Part shown: positions 43,972-55,445 of the stretch, in pieces | Layout of the letters: each line of letters opens with the position of its first letter | Numbering within the stretch: position 1 is the first letter of the stretch | Assembly: GCA_009363875.1 (NCBI GenBank) | Contig: CM018695.1 | Coordinates: forward strand, 65,532,907-65,596,906 | Direction of reading: 5' to 3' | Length of the DNA stretch: 64,000 nucleotides | From: Mikania micrantha | Taxonomy: Eukaryota > Streptophyta > Magnoliopsida > Asterales > Asteraceae | The notes under the pieces: model-generated | What the model was told of the DNA's origin: nothing | The model's database searches: none | Seen by the model: only the letters and a program-made list of their open reading frames with translations | Program-made: the position numbers and the translations under genes

Positions 43972-46900
43972 CACGCCTTTAATATTGAAACTGCTCTTGG
44001 TAAATCTACTAGAGTAACGGAGACAATTGATGATGATTGTTACATTGATATAGAAGGTCATAGATTTCCTGTTAAGTTGTTTGTGATTACATTAGGAGGT
44101 TTTGATGTAGTCTTGGGCATGGATTGGTTGGCCAAACATGAGGCTAACATTGTCTGTCGACGAAATATGATTTTCTTAACGGCTCTTAATGGGAGTTCAG
44201 TAACGGTTTACGGGGACAAAGTGTTTAACGCGCCTAAAGTCATTTCAATGATTAAGGCGAGTGAATTTATGAGGCGAGGGTGTGGGGCTTATCTGGCCTA
44301 TGTTATCGATAAAGAAGTTAAGGTAAAAGAATTGGAAGACGTACCCGTGGTGTGTAACTTTCCTGATGTATTTCCTGAGGAATTGCCAGGAATTCCACCT
44401 GATCGGGAAATCGAATTCCAAATTGATGTTGTGCCAGGAGCTCAACCTGTCGCCAAGGCACCGTACCGTCTGGCTCCAACAGAGATGAAAGAATTAATGA
44501 CCCAACTACAAGACCTTCTAGACAAAGGTTTTATACGACCGAGTGTGTCACCTTGGGGTGCACCAGTGTTGTTTGTAAAGAAAAAGGACGGAAGCATGAG
44601 GATGTGTATTGATTATAGGGAATTGAACAAGCTCACGATAAAGAACAAGTACCCGTTACCAAGAATTGATGATCTATTTTACCAATTGCAAGGGGCAGGT
44701 TGGTTTTCTAAAATCGATCTCAGATCAGGATATCATCAACTAAAGGTGAGAGAACAAGATATTCCAAAGACAGCATTTCGCACACGTTATGGACATTATG
44801 AGTTTCTTGTGATGTCTTTCGGATTAACAAATGCTCCTGCGGCGTTTATGGATTTGATGAATCGGGTGTGCAGACCTATGTTAGATCGATCAGTGATTGT
44901 GTTTATTGACGACATCTTAATATACTCAAAGAGTGAAGGTGATCATGCTTGTCACATACGAGAAGTACTTGAAATACTAAGAAGAGAAAAGCTTTATGCC
45001 AAGTTCTCCAAATGTGCCTTTTGGTTACGAGAAGTGCAGTTCCTAGGTCATGTTATTAGTCCAAAAGAGAATAATGGTGGACCCAGCTAAAGTAGAAGCA
45101 GTAATGAAATGGAATCCTCCGAAAACACCAACGGAAGTTCGTAGCTTTCTTGGATTAGCAGGTTATTATAGAAGATTTATTCAGGATTTCTCCAGGATTG
45201 CTACACCGTTGACAAAATTGACTAGGAAGGAAGTAAAATATGACTGGGGTCCAACTCAGGTCCAAGCTTTTGAAGAATTGAAAAAGAGATTAACTGAAGC
45301 TCCTATTTTAGCATTGCCAGATGGTAATGAAGACATGGTGGTATACTCAGATGCGTCTTATCTGGGCTTGGGTTGTGTACTTATGCAAAGGGGAAAGGTA
45401 ATAGCATATGCCTCAAGACAATTGAAAACCCATGAAACAAATTATCCAACACATGATTTAGAATTAGCTGCTGTGGTATTTGCTTTAAAAATTTGGAGGC
45501 ACTATCTATATGGAGTTAAATGTACAATCTACACAGATCATAAAAGCTTAAAATACTTCTTTGAACAAAAAGACTTGAATATGAGACAAAGAAGATGGCT
45601 TGAGCTACTCAAAGATTATGACTGTGAGATCTTGTATCACCCGGGAAAGGCGAATGTGGTGGCTGATGCTCTAAGTCGTAAGACAGAACACTCTGCTATA
45701 CAAGTTAAGTCTTACAGTTTGGTAATAACACCATATTTTCTAAAAGAACTCAAGGATGCGCAGAAGGAAGGATTAAAGGAAGAAAATGTGGGATTCGAAA
45801 GAATCTTTGGTCAAGTTAAGAATCTAGAAGAAAATGAATGTGGTGTTAAGATGCGATTTGGTCGAATGTGGGTTCCACGAAATGGGGACATCAGGTCAAG
45901 GATTCTAGATGAAGCACATAAGTCACGTTACTCTATTCATCCTGGTGCAACGAAAATGTATCAAGACCTTCGAAAAGATTATTGGTGGCCAGGTATGAAG
46001 TTTAATGTAATGCAGTACGTAAATAAATGTTTGACATGTGCGCAAGTAAAAGCTGAACATCAGAAACCCTATGGTTATGTACAACCTTTAGAAGTCCCAG
46101 AGTGGAAGTGGGAACACATCACCATGGATTTTATTACTAAGTTGCCTCTTACGGCGAAACGTCATGATGCTATTTGGGCGATTGTAGACCGGTTAACGAA
46201 AAGTGCTCACTTCTTGCCAATACGTGAGACTTATACTTCTGAGAAACCATCTGAATTATTTGTGAAAGAAATAATTACCAGACATGGAGTTCCAGTTTCT
46301 ATAGTATCTGATCGTGACACACGATTTGTTTCAAGATTCTGGAAACAGTTTCATGAATCGATGGGCACAAGACTCAATATCAGCACTGCGTATCATCCTC
46401 AGACCGACGGGCAGTCTGAAAGGACTATCCAAACTTTAGAGGACATGCTCAGAGCCTGTATTATTGATTTTGGTGGTAGCTGGGATGATCATTTACCATT
46501 GGTGGAATTCTCATACAATAATAGCTACCATGCTAGTATTGGAATGCCACCATATGAGGCATTGTACGGACGGCGTTGTAGGACACCTGTGTGTTGGGGA
46601 GGAGTAGGACAGAAAGAAGTGGGAAGCAAAGCTGCAGTAGTTGATTTGACTGAAAAGCTTCAACTAGTTAAAGTGCAAATGAAAGCTGCACAGGATCGAC
46701 AAAAGTCCTATGCCGACAAAAGACGGAGACCAATAGAGTTTGAAGTAGGTGATCAAGTACTATTAAAAGTTTCACCATGGAAGGGAGTTATTCGATTTAG
46801 GAAAAGAGGAAAGCTGAGTCCAAGATTTATTGGACCTTTTCGAATAATGGCACGGATCGGTAAGGTAGCTTACCGATTAGATCTGCCAGATGAACTGAGT

Positions 46901-47167
46901 GGAATTCATCCAACATTTCACGTTTCACATCTGAGAAAATGTCTAGCAGATGATGTAGCATATGTGCCTTTAAATGATATTGAAGTTGATGAACGGTTAA
47001 ACTACATAGAAGAACCAGTTGCAATTGTTGACACGAAAGAAAAACGATTACGTAACAAGACGATTAGACAAGTTAAAGTTCAATGGAAACATCGAAAAGG
47101 ATCTGAGGCGACATGGGAGACTGAAGACGAGATGAAACGACTCTACCCACATTTGTTTGAAATGTAA
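43972..47167 (+). pseudogene. Gypsy-A pol: protease end, RT, RNase H, integrase, chromodomain
   Basis: Protease tail (LGGFDVVLGMDWLAKH), then RT with PSVSPWGAPVLFVKKKDG and KIDLRSGYHQL. The catalytic FIDD is at 44902-44913 and SKCAFWLREVQFLGH follows. A frame change near 45065-45080 splits RT; the rest is open for 700 codons. RNase H has YSDASYLGLGCVL, TDHKSLKYF and NVVADALSRK. The integrase zinc region is HPGATKMYQDL and CLTCAQVKAEH, and the DDE core is MDFITKLPLT, VSDRDTRF and HPQTDGQSERT. The C-terminal KLSPRFIGPF leads to a chromodomain-like end (VQWKHRKGSEATWE). Stop at 47165-47167. Confidence 0.95.
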
Positions 47168-47169
47168 CA

Positions 47170-47187
47170 GGTTTCGAGGACGAAACC
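47170..47187 (+). other. Pre-polypurine palindrome of Gypsy-A
   Basis: GGTTTCGAGGACGAAACC directly after the pol stop, before the purine tract GGAGGG. The same palindrome type sits at this place at 27029-27046, in Gypsy-B (31607-31625 and 32362-32380) and in Gypsy-C (58849-58869). Confidence 0.75.
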
Positions 47188-47207
47188 TATTGTAAGGAGG
47201 GTAGATT

Positions 47208-49297
47208 TGTAACAACCAAAGATTTAGCACATTTGATCGTTTTAGAAATCCACTTTGAATCGACACTTGAAATTATTATAGGATGATAGTACGTGAGAAA
47301 CGGTGAACGTGGGCGAAAACCGTGCGCGAAACGGAGTTACGGATTGTCCGGAATTGCGAAACGAAGAAAAATTTCAAAGTATGGAACTTCTGGACTCATC
47401 GCGGTACGCGATGGTTGAAAAATATCTAAGATTCCTCCAGATTTCGTCCCGGTACGCGAAGCCTTATTTGGCCCCTCGTCGCGGTACGCGACGGGTGAGG
47501 CGGTGGAATAAGTTGATATTTTTCATCAGATTATGCAGAAAGTTAAAATTTTTACATCTCTCGAACCTGCTCCATCTCAAGACGCAAGAAATCGAATTTA
47601 AACCATCTAAACTCAAATCTGAAGCCATCAGATCGCATATTTGAAGCCAGGGAACGTGTTTACAAGTCCTGATCATTGTTTTACCCGCAGAAACCCGTCA
47701 GATTAGGTAATGATTCGTTTTAACCTTCTAGTTTGATTTTGATTGATTAGATCTTGATTTTTAACGTAATGACATAGTTAGGATTGTTGATTATTGCCTA
47801 GATGATGGCTAGGATTGATTAGAAATGAAGAACACGATGTTCTAACGGTTAAATCCTTGTTTTGATCCGTTGTAATGCCCGGTTTGCATGAATTCACAAC
47901 TATGATTATAATGGTTTAATCCATTTGATTATGACAATGTAGGTGATTAGCTTGGTTAATCTTTGAAATGCAAAGGTTAAATCTAAGTATTTCAAACTAA
48001 TCACAATCATTAACATACTCATTGGAACGATTATCTGATGTTTATGACAACTGTCAGATTAGTATGTTAAACATGGTTATTAAACCTATTCTAAGACTAC
48101 ATTGTGATATTTCATGATATTTGGGCAATCAATGATAAGGATTGATCATTTCTAAGCCATTAATCTGTTTAGAAACTGTTTTAGCATTATAATCAACAAC
48201 ATTAACGATTTGATGACTTTCAAGACAATGTCTTTGACATTGAACGTTCAGAAAGATCTAATCAGTAGGTTAAAACCTAAATAACTTATTAAGTGTAAAC
48301 TAATGCAGAGTTACACCATTAGTATCAGTTTACGAGGAATCTTGCTACTGTAAGATATCAGGTGAGTTCTTATAGCCCTGTTTTAAATGTTTTACCATTT
48401 TGGGCTGATATGCATGTTATAAAGTTATTTTATGAAAATGATGGTATGTATGTATAAAGTTATTGTATGAAAGTGATTTTAACCTGATTATGGTCACGTA
48501 AAGCAAGTTTCCAGAAAAAGTATGTTTTCAGATAAAGAATGTTTTAAAGTCTCAACTACGGTTGAGAAAGAAATGATTTTAAAGGACTCAACCGAGGTTG
48601 AGTAGGAAATGAGGTTTTGCTGGCTGCGGTTGGGCAAAACTTGAACACTACAGTGAAAGGAGCCGTTTATGATGATGATGGTTTAAATGATTTAAACCAT
48701 ATTATGTATGAATGATATATGTAAAGAAGTCTTATACCGGTATGAGCCGTCAATTTCGGTTGATGGTTAAAGAGTCCTGTGGAAACATAGGCCTGTCGAC
48801 TGTGTGTCGCCGGTTCAGTTAAAGAAATCTTAGGCATGCTTGAGTTATCAGCTGCGCGTTGATAGTGTTAAAGAAATCTTATACATGTATGAGTTATCAG
48901 CTGCGGGTTGGTAGTTTAAGAGCCTGCGCTTCACAAGCCTGTTTGACTTCAGGGTCAGCAGTTGACGGTGAAGTTCCTTCGCTGTATGAATGATGTTATG
49001 ATGATATGTATGTTATGTAAGTATGTTATGATGCTATGTATGTGATGAAAGTATGATATGAGAACATGTATGTTATGTATTTAAAATTATGTCATGTGAT
49101 GACATGAATGAATAAAGATTTTTCTAAGAAATGAACTTAGAACTCACCAGCATAAAGCTGACTTGTTTTACATGCATATCAGGTTGAATAGTGTGAGAAG
49201 GGAGACCAGGAGGGCTCATGGCATACGTTGAAGACTACCCCTGACATAGACTGGCTATGTTATAAACCTAATAAAGATATGAGCTATGTATTAATGT
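47208..49297 (+). repeat. Gypsy-A 3' LTR (3' truncated)
   Basis: Starts TGTAACAACC after the purine tract and runs to ...TATTAATGTT, where copia sequence begins. Near 47399-47491 it has three CpG-rich words of the TCGCGGTACGCGA type; the middle one reads TCCCGG. Confidence 0.94.
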
Positions 49298-49400
49298 TCG
49301 TGACAAGGGTTGCCTCTATTCGAGTTCTACATATCTCGCCGTTTATCATTATGCCGACATCTTCACAAAGGGAAGCTTCGACTGCAGGGGACTATTAGGC
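49298..49400 (+). pseudogene. Short copia fragment: RNase H end
   Basis: Plus-strand text STYLAVYHYADIFTKGS matches the very end of copia RNase H (usual ADIFTK motif) and stops soon after. No LTR can be defined. It abuts the truncated Gypsy-A LTR, so it is an older piece of the intron's repeat filling. Confidence 0.7.
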
Positions 49401-49665
49401 ATTAGCTGACCCAATATAATGTATATATTAGTTGTATATTAGCTAGCTAGTTATTAAATTGTTCTGCATTTACTTTCCATATTTTGTAGGAGGTTAGTTA
49501 GACTTTTAGCCTATTTATGTTTGCATACTTTTGAGGAATTGAATTCAATTGAGATTCTCCAATCAACAGTTCCAACATATGTGACTCTGCTTTTTAGTCA
49601 TTCAATCATATTCTTACACAAATCGGTTGGGTTTGAGTCATTAAATATATGCTCTATATATGCAG
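49401..49665 (+). other. End of the large intron before the kinase C-lobe exons
   Basis: AT-rich. It ends in TATATATGCAG, a good splice acceptor. The alphaC/beta-4/beta-5 exon expected for an RLCK-VII kinase is not found here. Confidence 0.55.
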
Positions 49666-49802
49666 ATCCAGGAACAACTTCACTTTCTTGGTGTGCACGA
49701 CTGAAAATAGCAGTAGGAGCCGCTCAGGGCCTGACTTTCTTGCATCGGAAGGTGCATCCAGCATATAGACAATTTAAGACCAACTGTATATTGGTGGATA
49801 CG
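49666..49802 (+). pseudogene. Second kinase domain, catalytic-loop exon
   Basis: 137-bp exon between acceptor GCAG (49662-49665) and donor ACG|GTAGTC (49803). It encodes SLSWCARLKIAVGAAQGLTFLH, trimmed here to the recognisable WCARLKIAVGAAQGLTFLH helix E, then AYRQFKTNCILVD where RLCK-VII kinases have YRDFK-SNILLD. The catalytic Asp is Gln and the Asn-binding motif is changed, so it is a pseudokinase. Strand and content fit the exon after the one ending at 23126, with one exon missing between. Confidence 0.78.
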
Positions 49803-49883
49803 GTAGTCTTGACTTTCTTACAATTGCATTTTTACATGTAGTCAAATTTACATTGTTTATATGTATATGTATATGCCTCATAG

Positions 49884-50051
49884 GATGGAAATGCTCGCCT
49901 TTGGGATTTTGAGGTAAACTACTCATTTTTGGATCCTTATTCATACTCATTTGAAGGGGGTGCACATTACGCGGCCCCTGAGTGGTATCGTCACCATGCG
50001 GATACATACTTGTTCCAAAGGGCACCTGAGTTGTTTCATTACAAAGCAAAT
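49884..50051 (+). pseudogene. Second kinase domain, activation-segment exon
   Basis: After acceptor CATAG (49879-49883) the text reads DGNARLWDFEVNY (DFG changed to DFE), then GGAHYAAPEWYRHHA, the APE region. The expected exon end after the APE helix falls near 50001, but the donor reads GG|AT rather than GT. A cryptic GT follows at 50052. Phase to the next exon works only with the lost donor, so splicing is probably damaged. A run of 13 G follows at 50059-50071. Confidence 0.72.
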
Positions 50052-50439
50052 GTAAATCGGGGGGGGGGGGGTATTTTCACACAAGATTATTGTAAAGACA
50101 GTATGTTCTACTTTAAAACTGGTTTTTGCAGTTATATTCTCATAAGTTATGATCATAGGTCACTCAAATTCTTATCAATCATATCTATTATGCCCCATGC
50201 TAAAAAGGCTTAGATAATATTGGAATTTTTCTTTAAGTTTAAATGTTTTAGGATAGTAAGGATATTTTTTTTTTGTGAATTATTGGTTTCTCAAGGCAAG
50301 TAGTGGGGGTAGAAAAACCAGCAGTTAACTAGAGCTCTCAAAATCGCTTATTTATTTTCTTAGAACACCTAAAAAAAAAAAAACATTTTGCTAATTGTGC
50401 ATGCATCTATGGCTGACCAGTGAATGGCCACTTTGGCAG

Positions 50440-50762
50440 GCCTTGCAATGCAAAATGAGATCTATTCTTTTGGAGTGGTACTGTTGGAAATGTTATCAGG
50501 AATGGAGGTGTATGACTGGAACAGACCATAAGGAAAGCGAAATATGGCTAAATGGGCTGCTCCATTGTTAGCACATGAAGCAAATTTGGGAATGATTCTC
50601 GACAAACAGCTTCAGGATAATAATCTTCCTCCAAAGGGAGCATTCATCTTTGCCAAACTTGTTTCAAACTGTCTGCAACCAGCTCAAGATGAACGCCCAT
50701 CAATGGAAACCATCTTGCAGGTCTTGCGCGAGTGTTATGAGAAGCAGTTTAGATTCCTATAA
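50440..50762 (+). pseudogene. Second kinase domain, C-terminal exon
   Basis: After acceptor TTGGCAG the text gives EIYSFGVVLLEMLSG (helix F), WNRP, a TAA at 50529-50531 where a Ser codon is usual, then MAKWAAPLLAHEANLG and NCLQPAQDERPSMETIL (helices H and I with the conserved RPSM), ending at stop 50762. The frame downstream of the nonsense codon is otherwise intact for 70 codons, which suggests recent loss. It completes the C-lobe of an RLCK-VII-like kinase. Confidence 0.8.
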
Positions 50763-51069
50763 TTCATACAAAGTTAGATCGTTTATCAAGTATGTATGTG
50801 GTTATAACTTATTTATATAATAACTTTCTTATAATAACCAAGAGCCACAAAAGTCAATTACGAAATAAAAAGTGAACTATTTGTAAACAGATGTGCAGCT
50901 CATAATATTATTGGTTCCTGGTTAGGACTTCATTCTGCAGGAGAAACTTGTCCTTTGGTTTGTGACAAAAAGGTCTAACCTTTTTTACATTGAATAAAAA
51001 CACAATACTATCTGATTAACCCATAAAGTTCTGGATGAATAAAACTTGGTCATGTGTGTCTGTATTTGA
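50763..51069 (+). other. 3' flank of the kinase gene
   Basis: AT-rich sequence with AATAAA-like words. No ORF or repeat structure that I can name. Confidence 0.4.
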
Positions 51070-51183
51070 GTCGAGGGTCTTTCTGAAAGCAACATTTCTT
51101 TTCATTAGGATTAAGGTAAGGCCTGTCTGCATCCCACTCTTCACAGACCTTACAAATAGTTTTGTTACGAGTGGAATTTTCTG
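51070..51183 (+). mobile_element. TS-type SINE or RTE-like 3' end, remnant
   Basis: GTCGAGGGTCTTTCTGAAAGC, shortened here to its core GAGGGTCTTTC, is followed by GGTAAGGCCTGTCTGCATCCC, AGACCTTAC and a GTGGAATTTTCTGGGTATG end. This order is that of the 3' part of TS/Au-type plant SINEs. No clear 5' end or TSD. Confidence 0.6.
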
Positions 51184-51268
51184 GGTATGATCAGGGGCGT
51201 ACCTACTTATGCTCCAAGAGGGGCAGCTGTCCACCTTGAAAAATTATTTTAGTAGTATACATATATAT

Positions 51269-51486
51269 AGGGGATGGTTCGAATGTTAACCCTTCCTTAT
51301 TACGATAACCAAATAACTAAATCTTATTATTTTGGGACCCACATTAAAGTAAATCTGTAGATTTTTTCTTATTTTTTTATTAATGAAAGTTGGCCTTACA
51401 TTAATTAAAAAATAAAACCTATACCTTTTGATTTACTTTAGTGTGGGTCCCAAAGTAATATGAGTTAACATTTGATCATCTCCCCA
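51269..51486. repeat. Fold-back MITE
   Basis: Long imperfect inverted repeat. The left arm has AGGGGATGG...ATGTTAAC and GGGACCCACATTAAAGTAAAT. The right arm has ATTTACTTTAGTGTGGGTCCC and GTTAACATTTGATCATCTCCCC. TA-rich flanks (ATATATAT left, ATATATG plus a TG microsatellite right). No coding capacity; superfamily uncertain. Confidence 0.72.
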
Positions 51487-51602
51487 TATATGTGTGTGTG
51501 TGTGTGTAAAAATCCCGACCGTCTCTAATAAAGTTTTGCAATCATCCCCCTTTTACTTTTAATTTATAATTATTAGTTAATAAAACCAAGTTGAAAAAGA
51601 CC

Positions 51603-54513
51603 TGTCACACCCCCAATTTTCAACTAACGGAATCATACCGTTTGGGACGTGACAAACCAGGATCTCAGATCATTAGACATAACGAAGACCTCTATATGAA
51701 TTTCAAAACATACTTTGGTCTAAAACTGTAATATCAAAGTTTTCAAAGTTTGCGGAAGCGTTTTAAAACAGTAACAAATGTAAAAGTTAAATTACAAAAC
51801 CAAAATCCCAAATGTTCAAATCCAAATAACTATAATGTAAAAACATGCATGCAACTCTATCTCCTAGTCCATGCCTGCTTTCTTGTGTACCTTAGCGTCC
51901 TGAGAAAACATGCAAACCAAGTCAACACAAAGGTTGGTGCATTACACAGGTTTAAGCATTCACAATGTTCAAAATCACAGTTTGAATATAAAGTTTGCAG
52001 ATAACATAATCACACATGCATAGTCATGATAGCTAGTCATTTATACTATTTACATAAGTGGTCGACACCGAAGCTGACTAGTGCATGCTATCGCATGTTT
52101 TGCCTTGCCACTATTGTCTAGCACAAACAATAGTAATGAATGTTTGGTCAGTCAAACACCTGCGTAGATCCCATCTACCAAGTGAGGTTTGTCAAACCTA
52201 ATAGATCTATTTCCAACTACCACGCTTTGCGCTACGACAAACTAAACGGTTCGAAGTGTAAGGACTTGTAAATGCTATGTTGTCACATAATGTAAACAGC
52301 TAACTCATGCAAGTGATATGTATCTAAAAGTGTTTGTTGCACATGTTTTCTCCCCCAAAACAGTTAAAATAAGAAAGGGGCCGTGTACGCACCTTTGATT
52401 GTGAATAGAATGACCAAACACGTGAAATCGCATAGAAAGTTCTCTACGAAGAACCTGTGTTTTAACAGTAACTTAATGTTATTCGGGATGTCGTTTTATG
52501 CTTGAAATCACATACGTGTCAACACACGTATGTTAGAGTGTTTGAAAGATGCATACGTGGGTACGCGTACCTTTAAAATCGTTTAAATAAAATCATATGG
52601 TCGTATATGATTTTATTTAAATAAACATAATTATACGCGATTACGTTATCGGTCTAAAATTTGAATTTTTTTATTCAAATATGTTCGGGATAGAATTCTG
52701 GTCCTAACGCAATTCGAACGAGTCGAATCGGAGTTAAAACGGATGAGTTACGGGTTAAAAAAACCAAAAATTTGTTTTTAATCGGACTAGCTTAGTTTTT
52801 GTAACTTAGAACCCAATTCAATCCTTTTAATCCTCCAATTAATGTGGTTTCCCTTTTGAATACTTAAACTTAATCAAAACTACCCAATTGAACCTCGAAT
52901 CGAACCCGATCGATCCTCAACCCATAGGGTTTTTGTTCCTGTGATCTAGTCGAGTCTAGGGACTGTTTTAATTTGATTATCAACCAAAAACATGATCCAA
53001 TTCATGATGTTCGTAGTTTCGAACATGGATATTCAAACAACCTATTCAAATCGGTTAAATTCGTTTATAATAACTTCTAAAATCATAGGGTTTTCATTAA
53101 ACATAACATTTCGAAACTTTCGGTTCCACTTAATTTGAATAACGATTTCGTTTAGGTCAAGATCCCCAAAAACGTTTTTCTTATTAATCCCAATGATCGA
53201 AATTCTTAAATTTGTTCTTCTAACATTCAATTAACCTAGGACTTAGCTTAATCGGAACTTTCAGGAACTGGTAATATCGTTTAATTTGGTTCTCAAGCCG
53301 GTTTTGATCGAAACCCCCAAATTCGTTCATACAACAAACCCTAGATCTTGATCTCCTACAATTCGATGATATGATTCAAAATTAACATAGATTTCTTCTT
53401 GATCGGACTAGTCTGAAACTAACAGTAACATCTAATTTGATTTTAAAGCTCGTTTGATTAAAAACCCCCAAACCGTTTTTGATTATGAACCCTAGTTATC
53501 GAGATCATAGAATTCGTGATATGGTTATGAAATTGACAAGGGTTTTTCCATTAATAGAGAATTCCGAATCTCTCTGTAATGATTAATTAGATTAACAAGT
53601 TCATTTGATCTCAAACCCTCAAACCCGATTATAAGCTAAACCCTAGAACTCGAATCCATTCAATTTGATGATGACAGTCGAAATTATCATAGGGATACAC
53701 TTAATCGGCCATGTTAGAAAATGTAGGATCGATTACTTACTTGATTTGATGCCCAATTCGAGTAAATCGATTTTAAGCCCTAGATTCGGCCCCCTCAAGA
53801 TCAATTCTCTCTTCTCGAGCTTCTGGAATCCAATTGCTGAATGAAATACACTCTAACTGTGCCGATTGAGGTTTAGAATTGTTCAATGGTGAATAATTTA
53901 ATCGAATTGTGTGATTTGTATTGAAACATATGACGGTTTCGAACATTTGGTCATTAATTTCAATCAATTCGAATGTTACATGATCAATCATATACCCTCA
54001 CGGTTAATTATCCTCAAGGTAAGTTAAATGAGTATTGAATTCGATTATTAACAATCATTTCATGTTAATTTCGAGTTTAATTGCACATATATCCGAATTT
54101 TGACCCTCTAAAGTCAAAATTCAATGACTTAGTATAATTACACAATTAATCCTTGTAACCTAAGTGTCTTATAACCTAGTTTTATTTTATTTTAACCCTT
54201 GTAGTTTGATTTCACATAATTTCGTGCAATAACATCACATTTCGGTTAACAAAGTTGAACCAAAAATCCCGAATTATCACTAATTGGGCCAATTGGAACA
54301 TCATTGGGCTAGATTAATCCTTTTGGGCCTCATAATGTGCAATTGGGCCTACCTTGGGCCTCATATTTGCAATTGGGCCTACCTTGGGCCTCATATTTAC
54401 AATTGGGCCTACCTTGGGCCTCATATTTACAATTTGGCCTACCTTGGGCCTCATATTTACGATTTCGTTATTTTCAGTTAACGAGGTTAATTCAAAAATA
54501 CTGGATTGTCACA
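51603..54513 (-). mobile_element. Solo LTR of the Gypsy-B family (old copy)
   Basis: 2911 bp, plus-strand ends TGTCACACCC...GGATTGTCACA, flanked by perfect TSD AGACC (51598-51602 and 54514-54518). Clearly homologous along its length to 37912-40788 but diverged. It lacks the tRNA-like segment and has a different tandem repeat near its right end (units built on GGGCCTCATATTTACAATTG, about 54330-54460). Confidence 0.95.
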
Positions 54514-54728
54514 AGACCCAACTAGTAATTTTAAACCAAGTTTTGTATTAATTTTAACAAGTCGAACCATTTTTAACAAGTCAAACCATCACTGGCTTGT
54601 TTTAATTGAACAAATCAATTATCAATATTAATATACTATTAACATAATACTTGAAGTCAGATTTATGCAATCTTATTGGTGATGAAAATTTAAACAATAG
54701 TTGAATTTGTTTTATGAATAAAGAGTTA

Positions 54729-54957
54729 CTTTTTTTTGAACGGCTTGGTACAATGACACATTAGATGGAATTTCAACCGTTCCTTTGGATTTGATACTCT
54801 CAAGAGTACATCCAAGCGCACTCTAGGAGGAATCCCACAACTGGGAAAACTCGCCGACCTTGACTCGGCAAATATGCTTCGGCCACGGCCTGGATTTGAA
54901 CCCAAGACATTTCATAAAAAAATTAATGGGGTAACCATTAGGCTACAAGCCCTAGGT
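54729..54957 (-). mobile_element. tRNA-derived SINE, complete
   Basis: Minus-strand SINE of about 229 bp with perfect 14-bp TSD TGAATAAAGAGTTA (54715-54728 and 54958-54971). Box A TAGCCTAATGG (complement at 54935-54945) and box B GGTTCAAATCC (complement at 54892-54902) form a Pol III promoter. The 3' end is GCCGTTCAAAAAAA. It shares its tail with the SINE near 21398. Confidence 0.88.
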
Positions 54958-55201
54958 TGAATAAAGAGTTATTTAGAGAACAATGTCTTCTTATACATGT
55001 CTTGGATATATTTCATAAAATAAAACTCATAGAGAACAATGTATTTGTATATGAAATTTAGTTTGATTGTTTTTTAATATAACTCGAACCGATCCGACTT
55101 GAACAAAAGAATTTTTTTTTTTAATATAGCAATACTTAAACAACCTTAAAAAAGTTCCCGCCCTTCGTGAAAAAATTTATGGGTCTGCCACTAGGTATGA
55201 T

Positions 55202-55445
55202 TGATTGAATGTTCTAGATGTTATGACATGAGTATCATTTCAAGCAGTTCAGCAGACCATCACCCATTTGTAACTCATTTGCACACTGTATGAATATTTA
55301 TTTTATAGAAGTTTTAGTTTATCAAGTTGATTCAGTTATTGATGATATTTGAATCAAAATTTGGGAGGAAATGTTGAGAAGTTGGTACAATATATAGTTT
55401 GTAACACTTGTATATTATGTCCTTTTACGGGTAGCAAAAAGTATA
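55202..55445. other. Spacer after the hAT element
   Basis: AT-rich. A short GGGAGGAAATGTTGAGAAG (55362-55380) looks like a purine tract and LTR start but cannot be confirmed. Confidence 0.35.

Larger units (their letters stand above)
40789..49297 (+). mobile_element. Gypsy-A, chromovirus-type element (5' LTR cut by Gypsy-B)
   Basis: Plus-strand Ty3/gypsy element. The 5' LTR remnant is 40789-42239, the primer site 42243-42255, gag from 42569, pol to 47167 and the 3' LTR 47208-49297. The first 930 bp or so of the 5' LTR are missing at the Gypsy-B junction. The last 120 bp of the 3' LTR are missing at 49297, where copia text begins. The C-terminal chromodomain-like region and layout fit the Tekay/Del type. 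Coding is broken by two frame changes and one stop, so it is non-autonomous, but it is the best preserved gypsy pol here. Confidence 0.94.
51192..55193. mobile_element. hAT-type element with nested insertions
   Basis: The left end CAGGGGCGTACC and right end, read in reverse, TAGTGGCAGACC form an imperfect inverted repeat. The flanks are a perfect 8-bp TSD GGTATGAT (51184-51191 and 55194-55201). Without the nested fold-back MITE, solo LTR and SINE the element is about 0.6-0.9 kb. No transposase is visible, so it is non-autonomous. Confidence 0.82.

Noticed and set aside
50059..50071. G13 run as a regulatory element
   Set aside because: More likely slippage or a sequencing artefact in a decayed exon flank.
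54284..54551. Three overlapping repetitive ORFs
   Set aside because: Translations of the LTR tandem repeat in three frames.
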